Under the pieces are notes generated by a model. The model was not told the origin of the DNA and did no database searches. It was given only the letters and a program-made list of their open reading frames with translations. A program made the position numbers and the translations under genes. From Candidatus Chryseobacterium colombiense (GTDB lineage Bacteria > Bacteroidota > Bacteroidia > Flavobacteriales > Weeksellaceae): 64,000 nucleotides of DNA. The stretch is from positions 3,664,001 through 3,728,000 of the forward strand of contig CP119310.1 of NCBI GenBank assembly GCA_029203185.1. The letters run 5' to 3'. Of the stretch, positions 50,465 to 60,045 are shown one piece after another (the stretch's first letter is position 1; every line of letters begins with the position of its first letter).

Positions 50465-51718
50465 TTATTTTTCAAATTCCAGACTTGCCAGAATGAAAGG
50501 TCCTGTTCCTTTAGCATCATTGGAACGAATTTCTTCATTTACATAATATTTGTAAGAACCGTCTCTGTATGGTTTTCCGCCTAAACCTGCAACTGCGCAG
50601 CATTTATTTAGATTGACAACACCATTTTCATCAACTGTAATTAAATTTTTGATAATTCCGTCATAGCCTTTTTTAGCGTAAGCTTTATAGTATTTTGGAA
50701 GATAACCGTTGTTCACAGATTTAATGATGGTATAAACAAACATCGCCGATGCTGTTGCTTCTTCATAATTTCCATTTTCCAATGGTTTATCCAAAACCTG
50801 ATACCAAAGTCCGCTTTTCTTGTCCTGAACTTTAATGACTGCATCTGCATAAGATTTTATGTAAGAAATTAATCTTGCTCTTCCCGGATGGTCTTTCGGT
50901 AAGAAATCCAGCACATCTACCATGGCCATTCCGTACCAACCCATTGATCTTCCCCAGAAATTTGGAGAAAGTCCTGTTTCTTTGTTTGCCCAGGCTTCTT
51001 TTTTACTTTCATCCCATGCATGATACAGCAATCCTGTGTTTTTATCCAAAAGATGCTTTTGTACCGAATCAAACTGTAAAAGAATATCGTCGTAGGCTTT
51101 CATTGCCTCTGTTCCTTTTACAAAATCGTAAGTGTAATGCGTGTAGAACGGCATTCCCATATAAAGACCATCAAGCCATACCTGGTTTGGGTATATTTTT
51201 TTGTGCCAGAAAGAACCTTCCGATGTTCTTGGCTGTCCTTCAATCTGGGTACGAAGCGTTTTCAGTGCCTTCAGATATTTGTCTTTTTTTTCTTTTTCAT
51301 ACAGATAAAGAAGAACATTTCCACTGTTCAGGAGATCAATATTGTATTTGTCTAGTTCATAGGTTAAAATACTGCCGTCTTCTTTGACTAATTTTTCACC
51401 AAAATCACTGATATAATTGTAGTATTCTTTTTTACCGGTTTTCGCATATAATTTTTCGGCGCCATCCAGAACAATTGCTGACGGATAGGTCCATTTCGGG
51501 CTTTTGCTGAAATCCAGCATCCACGCCTCCGGAAAACGGTGCATTTCGGAAAGCATCATTCTTTCTGACCATTTCAGGTTGACAGGAACGATTTTTCCTG
51601 GCTTTGAAGTTTCTGTGGAAGTTTTTGCAGCCACAGTTTTGGTTTGTGCGCAGGCTAACATTCCTGAACCTAATGCTGCAAATGCTAATAATTTTATGTT
51701 GTGATTAATGAAATTCAT
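50465..51718 (-). CDS. Unsaturated rhamnogalacturonyl hydrolase, family GH105
   Basis: A 417-residue (alpha/alpha)6-barrel enzyme that removes the unsaturated uronic acid left by lyases on oligogalacturonides or rhamnogalacturonides. The lipobox-like GMLACAQ at the N-terminus suggests a lipoprotein. Motifs are QVWLDGLYMGMPFYTHY near 198 with the catalytic Asp, HAWDESKKEAWANKETGLSPNFWGRSMGWYGMAMVDVLDFLP near 245, and GLYHAWD-like repeats. It supplies the substrate for KdgF. Confidence 0.93.
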   Translation of the reverse strand: MNFINHNIKLLAFAALGSGMLACAQTKTVAAKTSTETSKPGKIVPVNLKWSERMMLSEMHRFPEAWMLDFSKSPKWTYPSAIVLDGAEKLYAKTGKKEYYNYISDFGEKLVKEDGSILTYELDKYNIDLLNSGNVLLYLYEKEKKDKYLKALKTLRTQIEGQPRTSEGSFWHKKIYPNQVWLDGLYMGMPFYTHYTYDFVKGTEAMKAYDDILLQFDSVQKHLLDKNTGLLYHAWDESKKEAWANKETGLSPNFWGRSMGWYGMAMVDVLDFLPKDHPGRARLISYIKSYADAVIKVQDKKSGLWYQVLDKPLENGNYEEATASAMFVYTIIKSVNNGYLPKYYKAYAKKGYDGIIKNLITVDENGVVNLNKCCAVAGLGGKPYRDGSYKYYVNEEIRSNDAKGTGPFILASLEFEK

Positions 51719-51767
51719 GATTTTAAACTTTAAAAATGATTTTTATCTAAATTTTCAGTTCTGGTAT

Positions 51768-53180
51768 TTATTGCGTCTCAGTAATTTTTTTAACAATATC
51801 ATTAAAATACACTTCAATATTGTCATAGTCTTTATGTAGATTTTTTCCGTTGGTATTGGGCACTTTCGGATCTAATTTATTTCTAATTTCCCATTCATCA
51901 GGCATTCCGTCATGGTCGGAGTCGAGTAGAGGTGTTCCCTGTTTCAGGTCCGGAAATCCACCAACATCTTTCTGAGAATCAATGATTCCGTTGGAACTTC
52001 CTTTTGAACCATTGTAAGTAAAACTTCCGTCTTTTACATCTTTTAAGACATGAAGATCAACAGCATCTCTTACCAAGCTTGCTCCTCCGATATTTAAAAT
52101 TTTGTCATAAGCATCTTTTGGTGAATCTGTTTTTACATTATTCTGAATATCGTGAGGTTGGTTGATCTTTAGAGTATTTTTATCCTTTTCAGTTATATTA
52201 TATGTTGCTTTTATCTGTGCAAAAACACCTTCTGTCCAGTTATCTTTTGAAACTTCGGGATTTCCTTCAATTACATTTCCGTTGATGTAATATTTTCCCC
52301 AGATGTTGTACGCTTCGGCTTCTGGTTTTTCATTTTTATCTATAGCAACAATTCTTTCTTTGGTTCTTGTTGCAGGGCCGGGTTTGTAATAATTGTTAAC
52401 GATATTTACATTCATTCCTTCTCCGCCGTAGATATTGTTGTGTCCCCAATTGTAGATCACATTATTTCTGAAGTCGGTAAGGTCGGTCAATGCAAATTTA
52501 CTTCCGGCATATTCTCCCAATCTTGGATTCCTGCTGTCGTGATGAGCGTAGATATTATGATGAAAAGAGGCGAATTTTCCTCCTGCAATTCCTCCGTATC
52601 CGTGAGCTCCTTTTTGGTGGGCAGAATTTCTTAAACTTTCTGCAATCACACACCACTGAAGCGTTGTATTTTCGTTATTATAAATAGAAACGGTCTCGTC
52701 TGTTGACCAGCTCATTGAACAATGATCCACTATCAGATTTTTGATGAATCTTGCTCCTAAAGCATCACCTTCAAAGTTTTTCTGGTCACCCATTCTGAAC
52801 CGCATATAACGAATGGTTACATTATCTGCGCCTACAAAAGTTTCGTAGTTGGCAACGCTAATTCCATCTCCGGGAGCTGTTTGTCCGGCAATCGTAACGT
52901 TCCCTTCTTTTATTTTTAAAGGCGATTCGAGGTAAATGGTTCCTCCTGTTTTAAAGATTATATATCTAGGACCTTTTTGATTCAAAGCATATCTTAAAGT
53001 TCCTTCTGAACCATCATCCGTAAGTTTTGTAACAGCATATACTTTTCCGCCACGCCCGCCTGTTGTATATCTTCCAAAGCCTTCTGCACCAGGAAAACTT
53101 ACCACGTTTTGAGCATTAATGTCTATGGAAATACCACATAAAATTCCTATCGTGAATAGTTTTGTGAAGTGTTTTTTCAT
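51768..53180 (-). CDS. Pectate lyase, family PL1, second gene
   Basis: A 470-residue secreted enzyme with a signal peptide ending INAQ. It begins VVSFPGAEGFGRYTTGGRGGKVYAVTKLTDDGSEGTLRYAL, the usual start of Bacteroidota pectate lyases. NVTIRYMRFRMGDQ, IVDHCSMSWSTDETVSIY and HHDSRNPRLGEYAGSKFAL follow, with the Arg and Asp region of the PL1 site. The C-terminus has a Ca-binding-like DSDHDGMPDEWE. Different from the 37647 lyase in length and in lacking a lipobox. Confidence 0.9.
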   Translation of the reverse strand: MKKHFTKLFTIGILCGISIDINAQNVVSFPGAEGFGRYTTGGRGGKVYAVTKLTDDGSEGTLRYALNQKGPRYIIFKTGGTIYLESPLKIKEGNVTIAGQTAPGDGISVANYETFVGADNVTIRYMRFRMGDQKNFEGDALGARFIKNLIVDHCSMSWSTDETVSIYNNENTTLQWCVIAESLRNSAHQKGAHGYGGIAGGKFASFHHNIYAHHDSRNPRLGEYAGSKFALTDLTDFRNNVIYNWGHNNIYGGEGMNVNIVNNYYKPGPATRTKERIVAIDKNEKPEAEAYNIWGKYYINGNVIEGNPEVSKDNWTEGVFAQIKATYNITEKDKNTLKINQPHDIQNNVKTDSPKDAYDKILNIGGASLVRDAVDLHVLKDVKDGSFTYNGSKGSSNGIIDSQKDVGGFPDLKQGTPLLDSDHDGMPDEWEIRNKLDPKVPNTNGKNLHKDYDNIEVYFNDIVKKITETQ

Positions 53181-53212
53181 GACTGAAAATCTTTGGTGTT
53201 TTTAGGTTTATT

Positions 53213-54235
53213 TTATTTTAAACTTTTTGATGGGTTCCAGTTATCTTTTCCTTTCAGGATATTCTGTGTTGTATATTTTTTACTTTCTTCTTCGGTTATT
53301 TGATGTGACCAAGAAACTCTTTTTGTAGCATTTGCTCCAGAACCTTTTGAATTAAACTCTCCATAAAAATTGGTTTTTTCAGCATCAGGTTTGTTCCAGT
53401 TATGCCATCCTTCAGGTTTTATGGTTGAATTGATCTCGCAATTAATGTAAACGGTTTTAGCAAAGGGTCTCCATGGTCTTCCTAAATAGACCGAATTTTC
53501 TTTAGCATTTCCGGTAATTTTTGAATTGATAAAAACAAATCCGAATTCATTTTCCTGTGGAGTAGAAGCTGCGGTAACATAGCTTGCAGTTTCTTTTGAG
53601 TAAATAGTGCAGTTTTCGAAAACAGCGGTTCCGGCGCCGAAAATATAGTCGGTTGTGCCTTCGATATAGCAGCTTTTAAAATAATTTCTTGAAGGTTTTG
53701 TTTTGTCCGGTGAATCCTGAACTCCTTTTAAATATAAAGTGTCCTGATTTCCTAAAAATCTGCAGTTTTCAAATACAATTCTGTCTCCTGAAGTTAAAAC
53801 AGCAACAGCCTGTCCAACTCTTCCTGAACTGTTTTCAAACGAAATATTCTTTGCTATAAAATTATTGGAATGGATGAAAATTGTGGAAGAGTTTGTCGTT
53901 CCAATGTCTTTTCCTTCGGAATTCTTTTTTGAGGCAAAGTCATCATAAGTAATGATTGTATTTTGAGGATTTTCTCCTTCCAGCAATATCGCTCCTTTTG
54001 TTTCAGGAATGATGATTTTTTCTTTATAAGTTCCTGCTTTAATTACAATTTTTGTTCTTGTGGAAGAACCGTTTTCAACGGCATCGATGGCTTGCTGTAC
54101 TGTAGTAAAGTTGCCTTTTCCGTCTTTTGAAACCACGATTGTTTTATCGGCAGTTTTAAAAGAAAGAAGACCTGACAAGATGATCGAAAGGATTACAGTT
54201 GATGTTAAATTTCTAAGAAAAGCGGAAATTTTCAT
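53213..54235 (-). CDS. Pectinesterase, family CE8 (second copy)
   Basis: A 340-residue secreted paralogue of the 44448 gene. The N-terminal signal-like segment ends LLSFKTADK. CE8 motifs are GNFTTVQQAIDAVENG, GRVGQAVAVLTSGDRIVFENCRFLGNQDTLYLKG, YIEGTTDYIFGAGTAVFENC and YLGRPWRPFAKTVYINCEI. It lies downstream of SusD and is the first enzyme gene in the operon led by susC. Confidence 0.96.
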   Translation of the reverse strand: MKISAFLRNLTSTVILSIILSGLLSFKTADKTIVVSKDGKGNFTTVQQAIDAVENGSSTRTKIVIKAGTYKEKIIIPETKGAILLEGENPQNTIITYDDFASKKNSEGKDIGTTNSSTIFIHSNNFIAKNISFENSSGRVGQAVAVLTSGDRIVFENCRFLGNQDTLYLKGVQDSPDKTKPSRNYFKSCYIEGTTDYIFGAGTAVFENCTIYSKETASYVTAASTPQENEFGFVFINSKITGNAKENSVYLGRPWRPFAKTVYINCEINSTIKPEGWHNWNKPDAEKTNFYGEFNSKGSGANATKRVSWSHQITEEESKKYTTQNILKGKDNWNPSKSLK

Positions 54236-54316
54236 TGAAAAATTTTTAGTTAAAATACAGACTTCTCTTGGTGAGATGAAGCCTGTATTTCTTTGATATG
54301 AATGTGAATTTTTTAT

Positions 54317-56140
54317 CTAGTATCCGTAATCTTGTGTAAGATTATAGTTAGAATTGACCACGTCCAAAGCTAATGGAAGCAATTCTTTCCTGTTTGCCTG
54401 GAAATAGTATGCATAACTTTTGATTGGATCTCCACTGATGTATGGCTGTGTCATGGCAAGTCTCCAGTTTACTTTTGTATAGCCGGAAGGCGTGGCAACA
54501 CTTTGGTTCGGGCTGTAGAAAACATCTGCTTTCGCAACTCCTGTAGCCGTGTAGAAATCAATATCCGAAACATTTTGCTGAGCCGTTTTGGTTGGAGTAT
54601 ATGTCACTTTTTTATAGAAAATATATTCCGGAACATTGGCATAAGCTCCTGTACCATTCATGAATTGGGTAAGCTTGGTTCTTGTTTCGTTAATTTTTGT
54701 TTCCAATAAATTCCAACGGATCAGATCATATTTTCTAAGCCCTTCTCCACCGAATTCCAATTGTCTTTCTTTTACGATATAATTAAAGAATCCTGTCTTG
54801 TCTGTAGGGATGGTTCCAACCTGACCTAAGTTTCCTGCATAAGCTCTTTGTCTCACTGATAAAACTGCATTTATTGCCTCTGTAGAAGGTCCGTTATGAA
54901 GTTCGTTATCTGCTTCGGCGAACATTAACAAAATGTCAGCGTATCTCAATAAAGGCCAGTCAATACCTAAGTTCTGAGAAGTTCCCGTAATGGAAGTCCA
55001 AGATTTTCTGAATTTACCGTCATTCCAGTTGATGGAGGTCTGAAGTTCTTCCTGTTTTGAAGTATTTACTCTGAAAATGGCAATGTTTACGTCTCTTCTC
55101 AGATCATATTTAGTAAATTCATAGAAATATACAGGAATTGCACTGATACCTCCTGAGGATTTCCAGTCCGTATCGTCATGTCTCAACCCATTGTAATAAC
55201 CAATTTTACTATCCGTCTTAGAGTTCCCTCCAAATGCTCCGATGGCATAGATCACTTCATTGGTTGCATCTTGAGAATTAGTGTGTAATGCTCTGAACAT
55301 TCCCTCATAGCTAGGATTAAGTTGGTGCTGTCCGGAATTGATGATATCTTTACATTCGTCGTAAGCGATCTGATAATATTTCTGAGGATTAGATCCCTGT
55401 AACATTTGTTGTGGAGCTCTTCTTAATGAATATCCTGCTCTTGCTAAAGCGATTCTTGCTCTTAACCCTTTTACGGCACCTTTTGAGATCCTCTGGGCAG
55501 TTGTACCACCTTCTGATCTCCACGGAACAAGATCTTCTGCTTTTAATAAATCGGCCAGAATTTTTTCATAAATAATATCTCTGTCTGTTTTTGGAAGATA
55601 TAAATCAGGAAGATCTGCTGACGGAACATCCTGAAACGGAACATCTCCCCAGTTTTTAATGAGATCATAGTAGAACTGGGCTCTCAGTGTTAAAGCTTCA
55701 CCCAAATATCTGTCCATTAGTTTTTTATCTGCGTCGGAACCAGTTTTATATACAGGGGAAAGAGGAATATTCTTGATAACAAGATTGGCTCTCTCAATTC
55801 CTGCATAGGTATCTAAAAAAGGTCTCAAAAGTTCTGTATTCGTTGGAATGGCTCCGAAACAACTGATTCCTCTTCTGTCATTGGCATTATAATCTCCCGA
55901 AGTTCTTAAATCGTCTCCGGATTGTGTAAGAATAAGATTCATTCTTTGTCCATAGGTATTATCACCCATAGTGGCGTTGTAAACTCCGACCAAAGCTGAA
56001 AAAGTATCAGGGGCAGAATCAAACTGCTGCGCTTCAGCCGTATTGGATAAGCTTTCTACATCCAAATATTGTTCGCAGGAATTTAAAGATATTAAACCTG
56101 CAATAGAAAATACAATGGCTAAAAATTTATTTTTCTTCAT
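54317..56140 (-). CDS. SusD/RagB-like outer-membrane lipoprotein
   Basis: A 607-residue surface lipoprotein that captures oligosaccharides for the SusC channel. The signal peptide ends LNSCEQYLDVES (lipobox). SusD features are ALRAQFYYDLIKNWGDVPFQD near 150, KGAVKGLRARIALARAGY, and RYADILLMFAEADNEL near 390. The C-terminal GGEGLRKYDLIRWN...RKELLPLALDVVNSN is typical of the SusD-like fold. It follows susC by 11 bases. Confidence 0.95.
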   Translation of the reverse strand: MKKNKFLAIVFSIAGLISLNSCEQYLDVESLSNTAEAQQFDSAPDTFSALVGVYNATMGDNTYGQRMNLILTQSGDDLRTSGDYNANDRRGISCFGAIPTNTELLRPFLDTYAGIERANLVIKNIPLSPVYKTGSDADKKLMDRYLGEALTLRAQFYYDLIKNWGDVPFQDVPSADLPDLYLPKTDRDIIYEKILADLLKAEDLVPWRSEGGTTAQRISKGAVKGLRARIALARAGYSLRRAPQQMLQGSNPQKYYQIAYDECKDIINSGQHQLNPSYEGMFRALHTNSQDATNEVIYAIGAFGGNSKTDSKIGYYNGLRHDDTDWKSSGGISAIPVYFYEFTKYDLRRDVNIAIFRVNTSKQEELQTSINWNDGKFRKSWTSITGTSQNLGIDWPLLRYADILLMFAEADNELHNGPSTEAINAVLSVRQRAYAGNLGQVGTIPTDKTGFFNYIVKERQLEFGGEGLRKYDLIRWNLLETKINETRTKLTQFMNGTGAYANVPEYIFYKKVTYTPTKTAQQNVSDIDFYTATGVAKADVFYSPNQSVATPSGYTKVNWRLAMTQPYISGDPIKSYAYYFQANRKELLPLALDVVNSNYNLTQDYGY

Positions 56141-56151
56141 AATATTAGGGT

Positions 56152-59100
56152 TTAAAAAGTAATGTCAACTCCTGATAAAATAAATCTGCTACGCGGATAA
56201 GCAGCATAGTCTACACCAGGTGTTAAAGGATTTCTTCTTGTATTGGCTTCCGGATCATATCCGGAATATCCTGTAACTGTAAATACGTTGTTCATCGTAA
56301 AATACAATCTGAAGTTGGTAAGACCCAACTGTTTCGTAAACTCTTTAGAAAGGGAATACCCTATAGTTACATTGTTTAATCTTAAGAAAGATCCGTCTTC
56401 GATAGCATATGAATGAAGAAAATAAGCGCCTGCCGGTGGCGTCCATCCTGTGGTATTTGCATTCAGGGCGGCTAATGCAGTCGGATCAGTTACCTTATTT
56501 CCTGCGTCATCGAACCATCTCCATCTGTTAGCAACTTCTGCCAACATATTATTGTCTTTATATAAATATTGCGTAGAATATTCAACTTTGTTGGCGTTGT
56601 ATACTTTATTTCCAACAGAGAAGTTGAACATTAAACTCATATCCCAGTTTTTGTAACGAAAAGTTTGGTTAAAACCACCATAAAATTTAGGTTGAGCATT
56701 TCCTAAATCGGTCATATCTTTATTGTCAATAACACCATCACCGTTTAGATCTTGAAGTTTAAGATCTCCCGGCTGTACGGCTTTTGCTCCGTTTGCAGCA
56801 GCTGCGGAACTTGCTATACCAGCTTTCAAAGTATATGCTTGTGTAGCCGGATCATAATTAAAATCACTGATCTCATATCTTCCTGCTGTCACATATCCCC
56901 AATAAGTCCCTACCGGCTTACCCACCTGCACAAGGAAATCATTTAAATTATTTTGCCATCCGGAAGGATATAAGTAGGAATAAGCACTTGGAGATGCACT
57001 ATTTCCTAAGCTTTTGATCGTATTTCTGTTTGAAGATATATTGGCATCAATTTTCCAAGTGAAATTTTTGTTATTGATGATGGCACTTCCTATTGAGAAT
57101 TCAATCCCTTTATTAGTCGTGCTTCCTGAGTTTTGGTATTGATATTCATATCCTCTGTCCTTTGGAATCTGTGCCAGAAGCAATAAATCTTTAGTATCCG
57201 TCTGATAAACATCCAATGCACCATATACTTTTCCTTTAAATAAACCAAAGTCCAATCCAAGGTTTTTTGAAGTGGCTTTTTCCCAGGTTACATTTTTATT
57301 AGCCAAAATATTTCCTGTTGTAGCACCCGGCGTTACATTGGTCCCAAAAGCATATCCGTAGTCGGAAGAGGTAATGAAGAAGGTATCATACAAGAAAGCT
57401 CCGATTCTGTTATTTCCGGATAAACCATACCCTGCACGAAGTTTTAAATCGCTGATTGTTTTGCTGTCTTTTAAGAATTTTTCTTCAGTAATTTTCCAGG
57501 CTGCAGAAGCGGCAGGGAAATATCCCCATCTGTTTCCAGGCCCGAAAACACTGGAGCCATCTACTCTCATAGATGCTGTTAGAATATATTTATTTTTAAA
57601 AATATAGTTGGCTCTTCCGAAAAATGATGCTATACGGTCAGGCAAAACATTTGTTTTGGCAGGGTCTTGTACTAATCCTGACGGAGTATTGACAGACTGA
57701 ATGTTCGCAAATGCTTCCTGGGCACTTATAGATTTGGGAAGCCATTTAACATTCATGGTTAATGATTCAGCATCTGTTTTTACAATTTCCTGTCCAACGA
57801 GTAGGTCCAGTTTATGATTTCCAAATGTTTTTCTGAAGTTTAATGTATTGGTATTGGTAATTCTTCTGGATTGAGTTTTACTTAGAAAAACTACCGGCTG
57901 ATCATTATTCTGTCTCGCAAGAGTGGTTACCGTTCCGGAAAATTGATTGACAAATTCGTCTCTCTGTAAATATCCAATCACACTTCTGAACGTAAAATCT
58001 TTATTGATTCTATACTCTAAAGTTCCGTTAAGAAGTAAATCATTTCTACCGTTTTCTTTGATTTCATTATTGGCTAAAAGAATAGGATTCACAAGATTGG
58101 TTTCGTTGGCAAACAACGGATCAAAATCATCCACATTTACCGTAGAACCCCCTTCAAAAGGCTGATATCTCACTGCGTTTCTCAGCCTGTTTGTACTTTG
58201 TGAACCTGTAGAAGAAGTTCCTGCACCGAAAATGGTTTGCCTGCTATATCTGGCATTTAGCGTAAGGCTTACCTTTTTTGACAGGTCATAGTCATATTTG
58301 AAATTGGCCATATTCCTTTTAAACCCGGAACCGATCATAATCCCGTCTTCCTGTACATTATTTAATGACAATGAGAAAGAGGAGTTATCAGATCCTCCCG
58401 TAATAGAAAGATTATGAGTAAAGTTGAATGCTTCTCTTCCGAAAACTTCATCCTGCCAATCTCTCTTTTTTACATCTTTGTATTTTTCCAATTGATCGTA
58501 GGTTCCGTATCTCGACTTAAAAGCGTCAATATCGGTTTGCACTCCGGCCTTGTTATAGAGTTCGTATTGGTAGAGTACATACTGATACGGATCTAATACA
58601 TCAATCGTATTCTGAATTTTTCTTACACCTAAGAATCCGTTGTAATTAATTGATGTTTTAGCTTTTTTACGGCCTCCTTTTGTTGTTATCAAGACCACTC
58701 CGTTTGCTCCTCTTGCTCCGTAAATGTTGGTAGAAGAGGCATCTTTTAAAACTTCAATAGATTCGATCTCTTTCGGAGATAAAATTGACAGGGCATTATC
58801 CATTTGAACTCCGTCTACAATATAGAGAGGGGCGTTGCTTCCTGTGATGGAGTTTCCTCCTCGGATCACAATATCCACATCTGCGCCGGGCGATCCTTCA
58901 CTTAGGGAAACCTGTACTCCGGCCATTCTCCCTTGAATTGCTTCTGCAGCATTGGTGGAAGGCATATCTTTGATTGCATCTCCCTTTACAGAAGAAACCG
59001 CATTCGTTACATCTTTTTTGGAAACTTTTGTATAGCCTACCAAAACCACTTCATCAATAGTGGTTTCTTTTTCCTTTTTTGGTTCTTTTTGCTGAGCCAT

Positions 59101-59166
59101 TGCAAGGACAGGAAGTAGAAAAACAGTTAAATATAACCATTTTATAGATTGTACTTTTTTATCCAT
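56152..59166 (-). CDS. SusC/RagA-like TonB-dependent receptor
   Basis: A 1004-residue outer-membrane receptor for pectin oligomers. After the signal peptide (MDKKVQSIKWLYLTVFLLPVLAMAQ) a short linker leads straight to ETTIDEVVLVGYTKVSKKDVTNAVSSV and the plug (TNAAEAIQGRMAGVQVSLSEGSPGADVDIVIRGGNS, YIVDGVQM, SIEVLKDASSTNIYGARGANGVVLITTKGG). The barrel follows and ends SRFILSGVDITF. The usual N-terminal carboxypeptidase-regulatory-like domain of SusC proteins is missing. A LacI-type site lies 132 bases upstream. Confidence 0.96.
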   Translation of the reverse strand: MDKKVQSIKWLYLTVFLLPVLAMAQQKEPKKEKETTIDEVVLVGYTKVSKKDVTNAVSSVKGDAIKDMPSTNAAEAIQGRMAGVQVSLSEGSPGADVDIVIRGGNSITGSNAPLYIVDGVQMDNALSILSPKEIESIEVLKDASSTNIYGARGANGVVLITTKGGRKKAKTSINYNGFLGVRKIQNTIDVLDPYQYVLYQYELYNKAGVQTDIDAFKSRYGTYDQLEKYKDVKKRDWQDEVFGREAFNFTHNLSITGGSDNSSFSLSLNNVQEDGIMIGSGFKRNMANFKYDYDLSKKVSLTLNARYSRQTIFGAGTSSTGSQSTNRLRNAVRYQPFEGGSTVNVDDFDPLFANETNLVNPILLANNEIKENGRNDLLLNGTLEYRINKDFTFRSVIGYLQRDEFVNQFSGTVTTLARQNNDQPVVFLSKTQSRRITNTNTLNFRKTFGNHKLDLLVGQEIVKTDAESLTMNVKWLPKSISAQEAFANIQSVNTPSGLVQDPAKTNVLPDRIASFFGRANYIFKNKYILTASMRVDGSSVFGPGNRWGYFPAASAAWKITEEKFLKDSKTISDLKLRAGYGLSGNNRIGAFLYDTFFITSSDYGYAFGTNVTPGATTGNILANKNVTWEKATSKNLGLDFGLFKGKVYGALDVYQTDTKDLLLLAQIPKDRGYEYQYQNSGSTTNKGIEFSIGSAIINNKNFTWKIDANISSNRNTIKSLGNSASPSAYSYLYPSGWQNNLNDFLVQVGKPVGTYWGYVTAGRYEISDFNYDPATQAYTLKAGIASSAAAANGAKAVQPGDLKLQDLNGDGVIDNKDMTDLGNAQPKFYGGFNQTFRYKNWDMSLMFNFSVGNKVYNANKVEYSTQYLYKDNNMLAEVANRWRWFDDAGNKVTDPTALAALNANTTGWTPPAGAYFLHSYAIEDGSFLRLNNVTIGYSLSKEFTKQLGLTNFRLYFTMNNVFTVTGYSGYDPEANTRRNPLTPGVDYAAYPRSRFILSGVDITF

Positions 59167-59297
59167 TTTGTATCCTTATAGTTTTAATTTTGGTTGAAAA
59201 GTTTTTTTCAATCCTTGTGTTTTTTTGTGGATTTTGTAAGTATTTTCCTGTCTTTTTTAGGAGTAAAATATTTTAAAAAATTTAACGCATTTAAATG

Positions 59298-59311
59298 TGC
59301 AATCGATTGCG
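59298..59311. promoter_or_regulatory. LacI-type operator before susC
   Basis: TGCAATCGATTGCG, a palindrome with central CG typical of LacI-family sites. It is 132 bases before the susC ATG (minus strand) in the divergent control region. Confidence 0.7.
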
Positions 59312-59980
59312 TAATTTTTCATGATAAAATATCTTGGCTTCTAAACTAATATTATTTTCCAATATGCAAAGAAAAAAATATTATTTTTTCATTAATTTGG
59401 TTGTTTAAAATCTTAAAATTAACAAAACATTTGTTCGTTAGTTTTATTTAAAATATTGATAATTAATTATTTGTGTTTTGTTTTTTCTTTCAAATTATTT
59501 TTAAAAAAAACATAAAAATTAAGCTGTTTAGTATTAAAAAAAATAAAATTTGCTTAAAAAAATGTCTTTTTAGAGCCTTGAAAATTCCCCAAATTAAAGA
59601 CTGAGAAGAAAAATTTCTTTATTTTCCTGATTTTTGTCATCTTTTTAGAGCGTATAATAAACCGAATTTTATACTTAATAAAGATTAAACTTATTATATA
59701 TAATATAAAGAGTGAATAAGACTTATTTTTATTAAATTAATAGGTAAATTAATTTAAATTTTTTTGGCATGATTTTATTTCTATCCATAGGCTGTGTATT
59801 AATTTTGGTTAATCTGAAACATGAAATTTTCTTAAAACATTTCTTAAATTCTTTCTTTTTGTAATTTTATTTAATTGAAAATCATATTATTATAAATTAA
59901 AATTAATTTTTTGTTAACCAATTGAAGAATAATTATATATTTAACCACAAGTATTCCTATTATTTTTTAGTGTAATTTTA

Positions 59981-59997
59981 TGCAATCGATTACGCAA
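59981..59997. promoter_or_regulatory. LacI-type operator before kduI
   Basis: TGCAATCGATTACGCAA, sharing the 11-base core TGCAATCGATT with the susC site. It lies 49 bases before the kduI ATG, where a repressor would block transcription. Confidence 0.75.
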
Positions 59998-60045
59998 TGT
60001 TTAACAGGTTTTGAAAAACCACAAAAGAAAAAAGTATAAAGCAGT

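Larger units (their letters stand above)
59167..60045. other. AT-rich divergent control region between susC and kduI
   Basis: About 880 bases with no recognised gene, very AT-rich. It holds two LacI-type operators, one near each divergent gene (59298-59311 and 59981-59997). It also has long A and T tracts. A 31-codon frame near 59769 is hydrophobic but has nothing else to support it. Confidence 0.7.

Noticed and set aside
59769..59864. A short hydrophobic frame (31 codons) in the susC-kduI gap
   Set aside because: No promoter or spacing evidence and a long AT-rich region produces such frames by chance.
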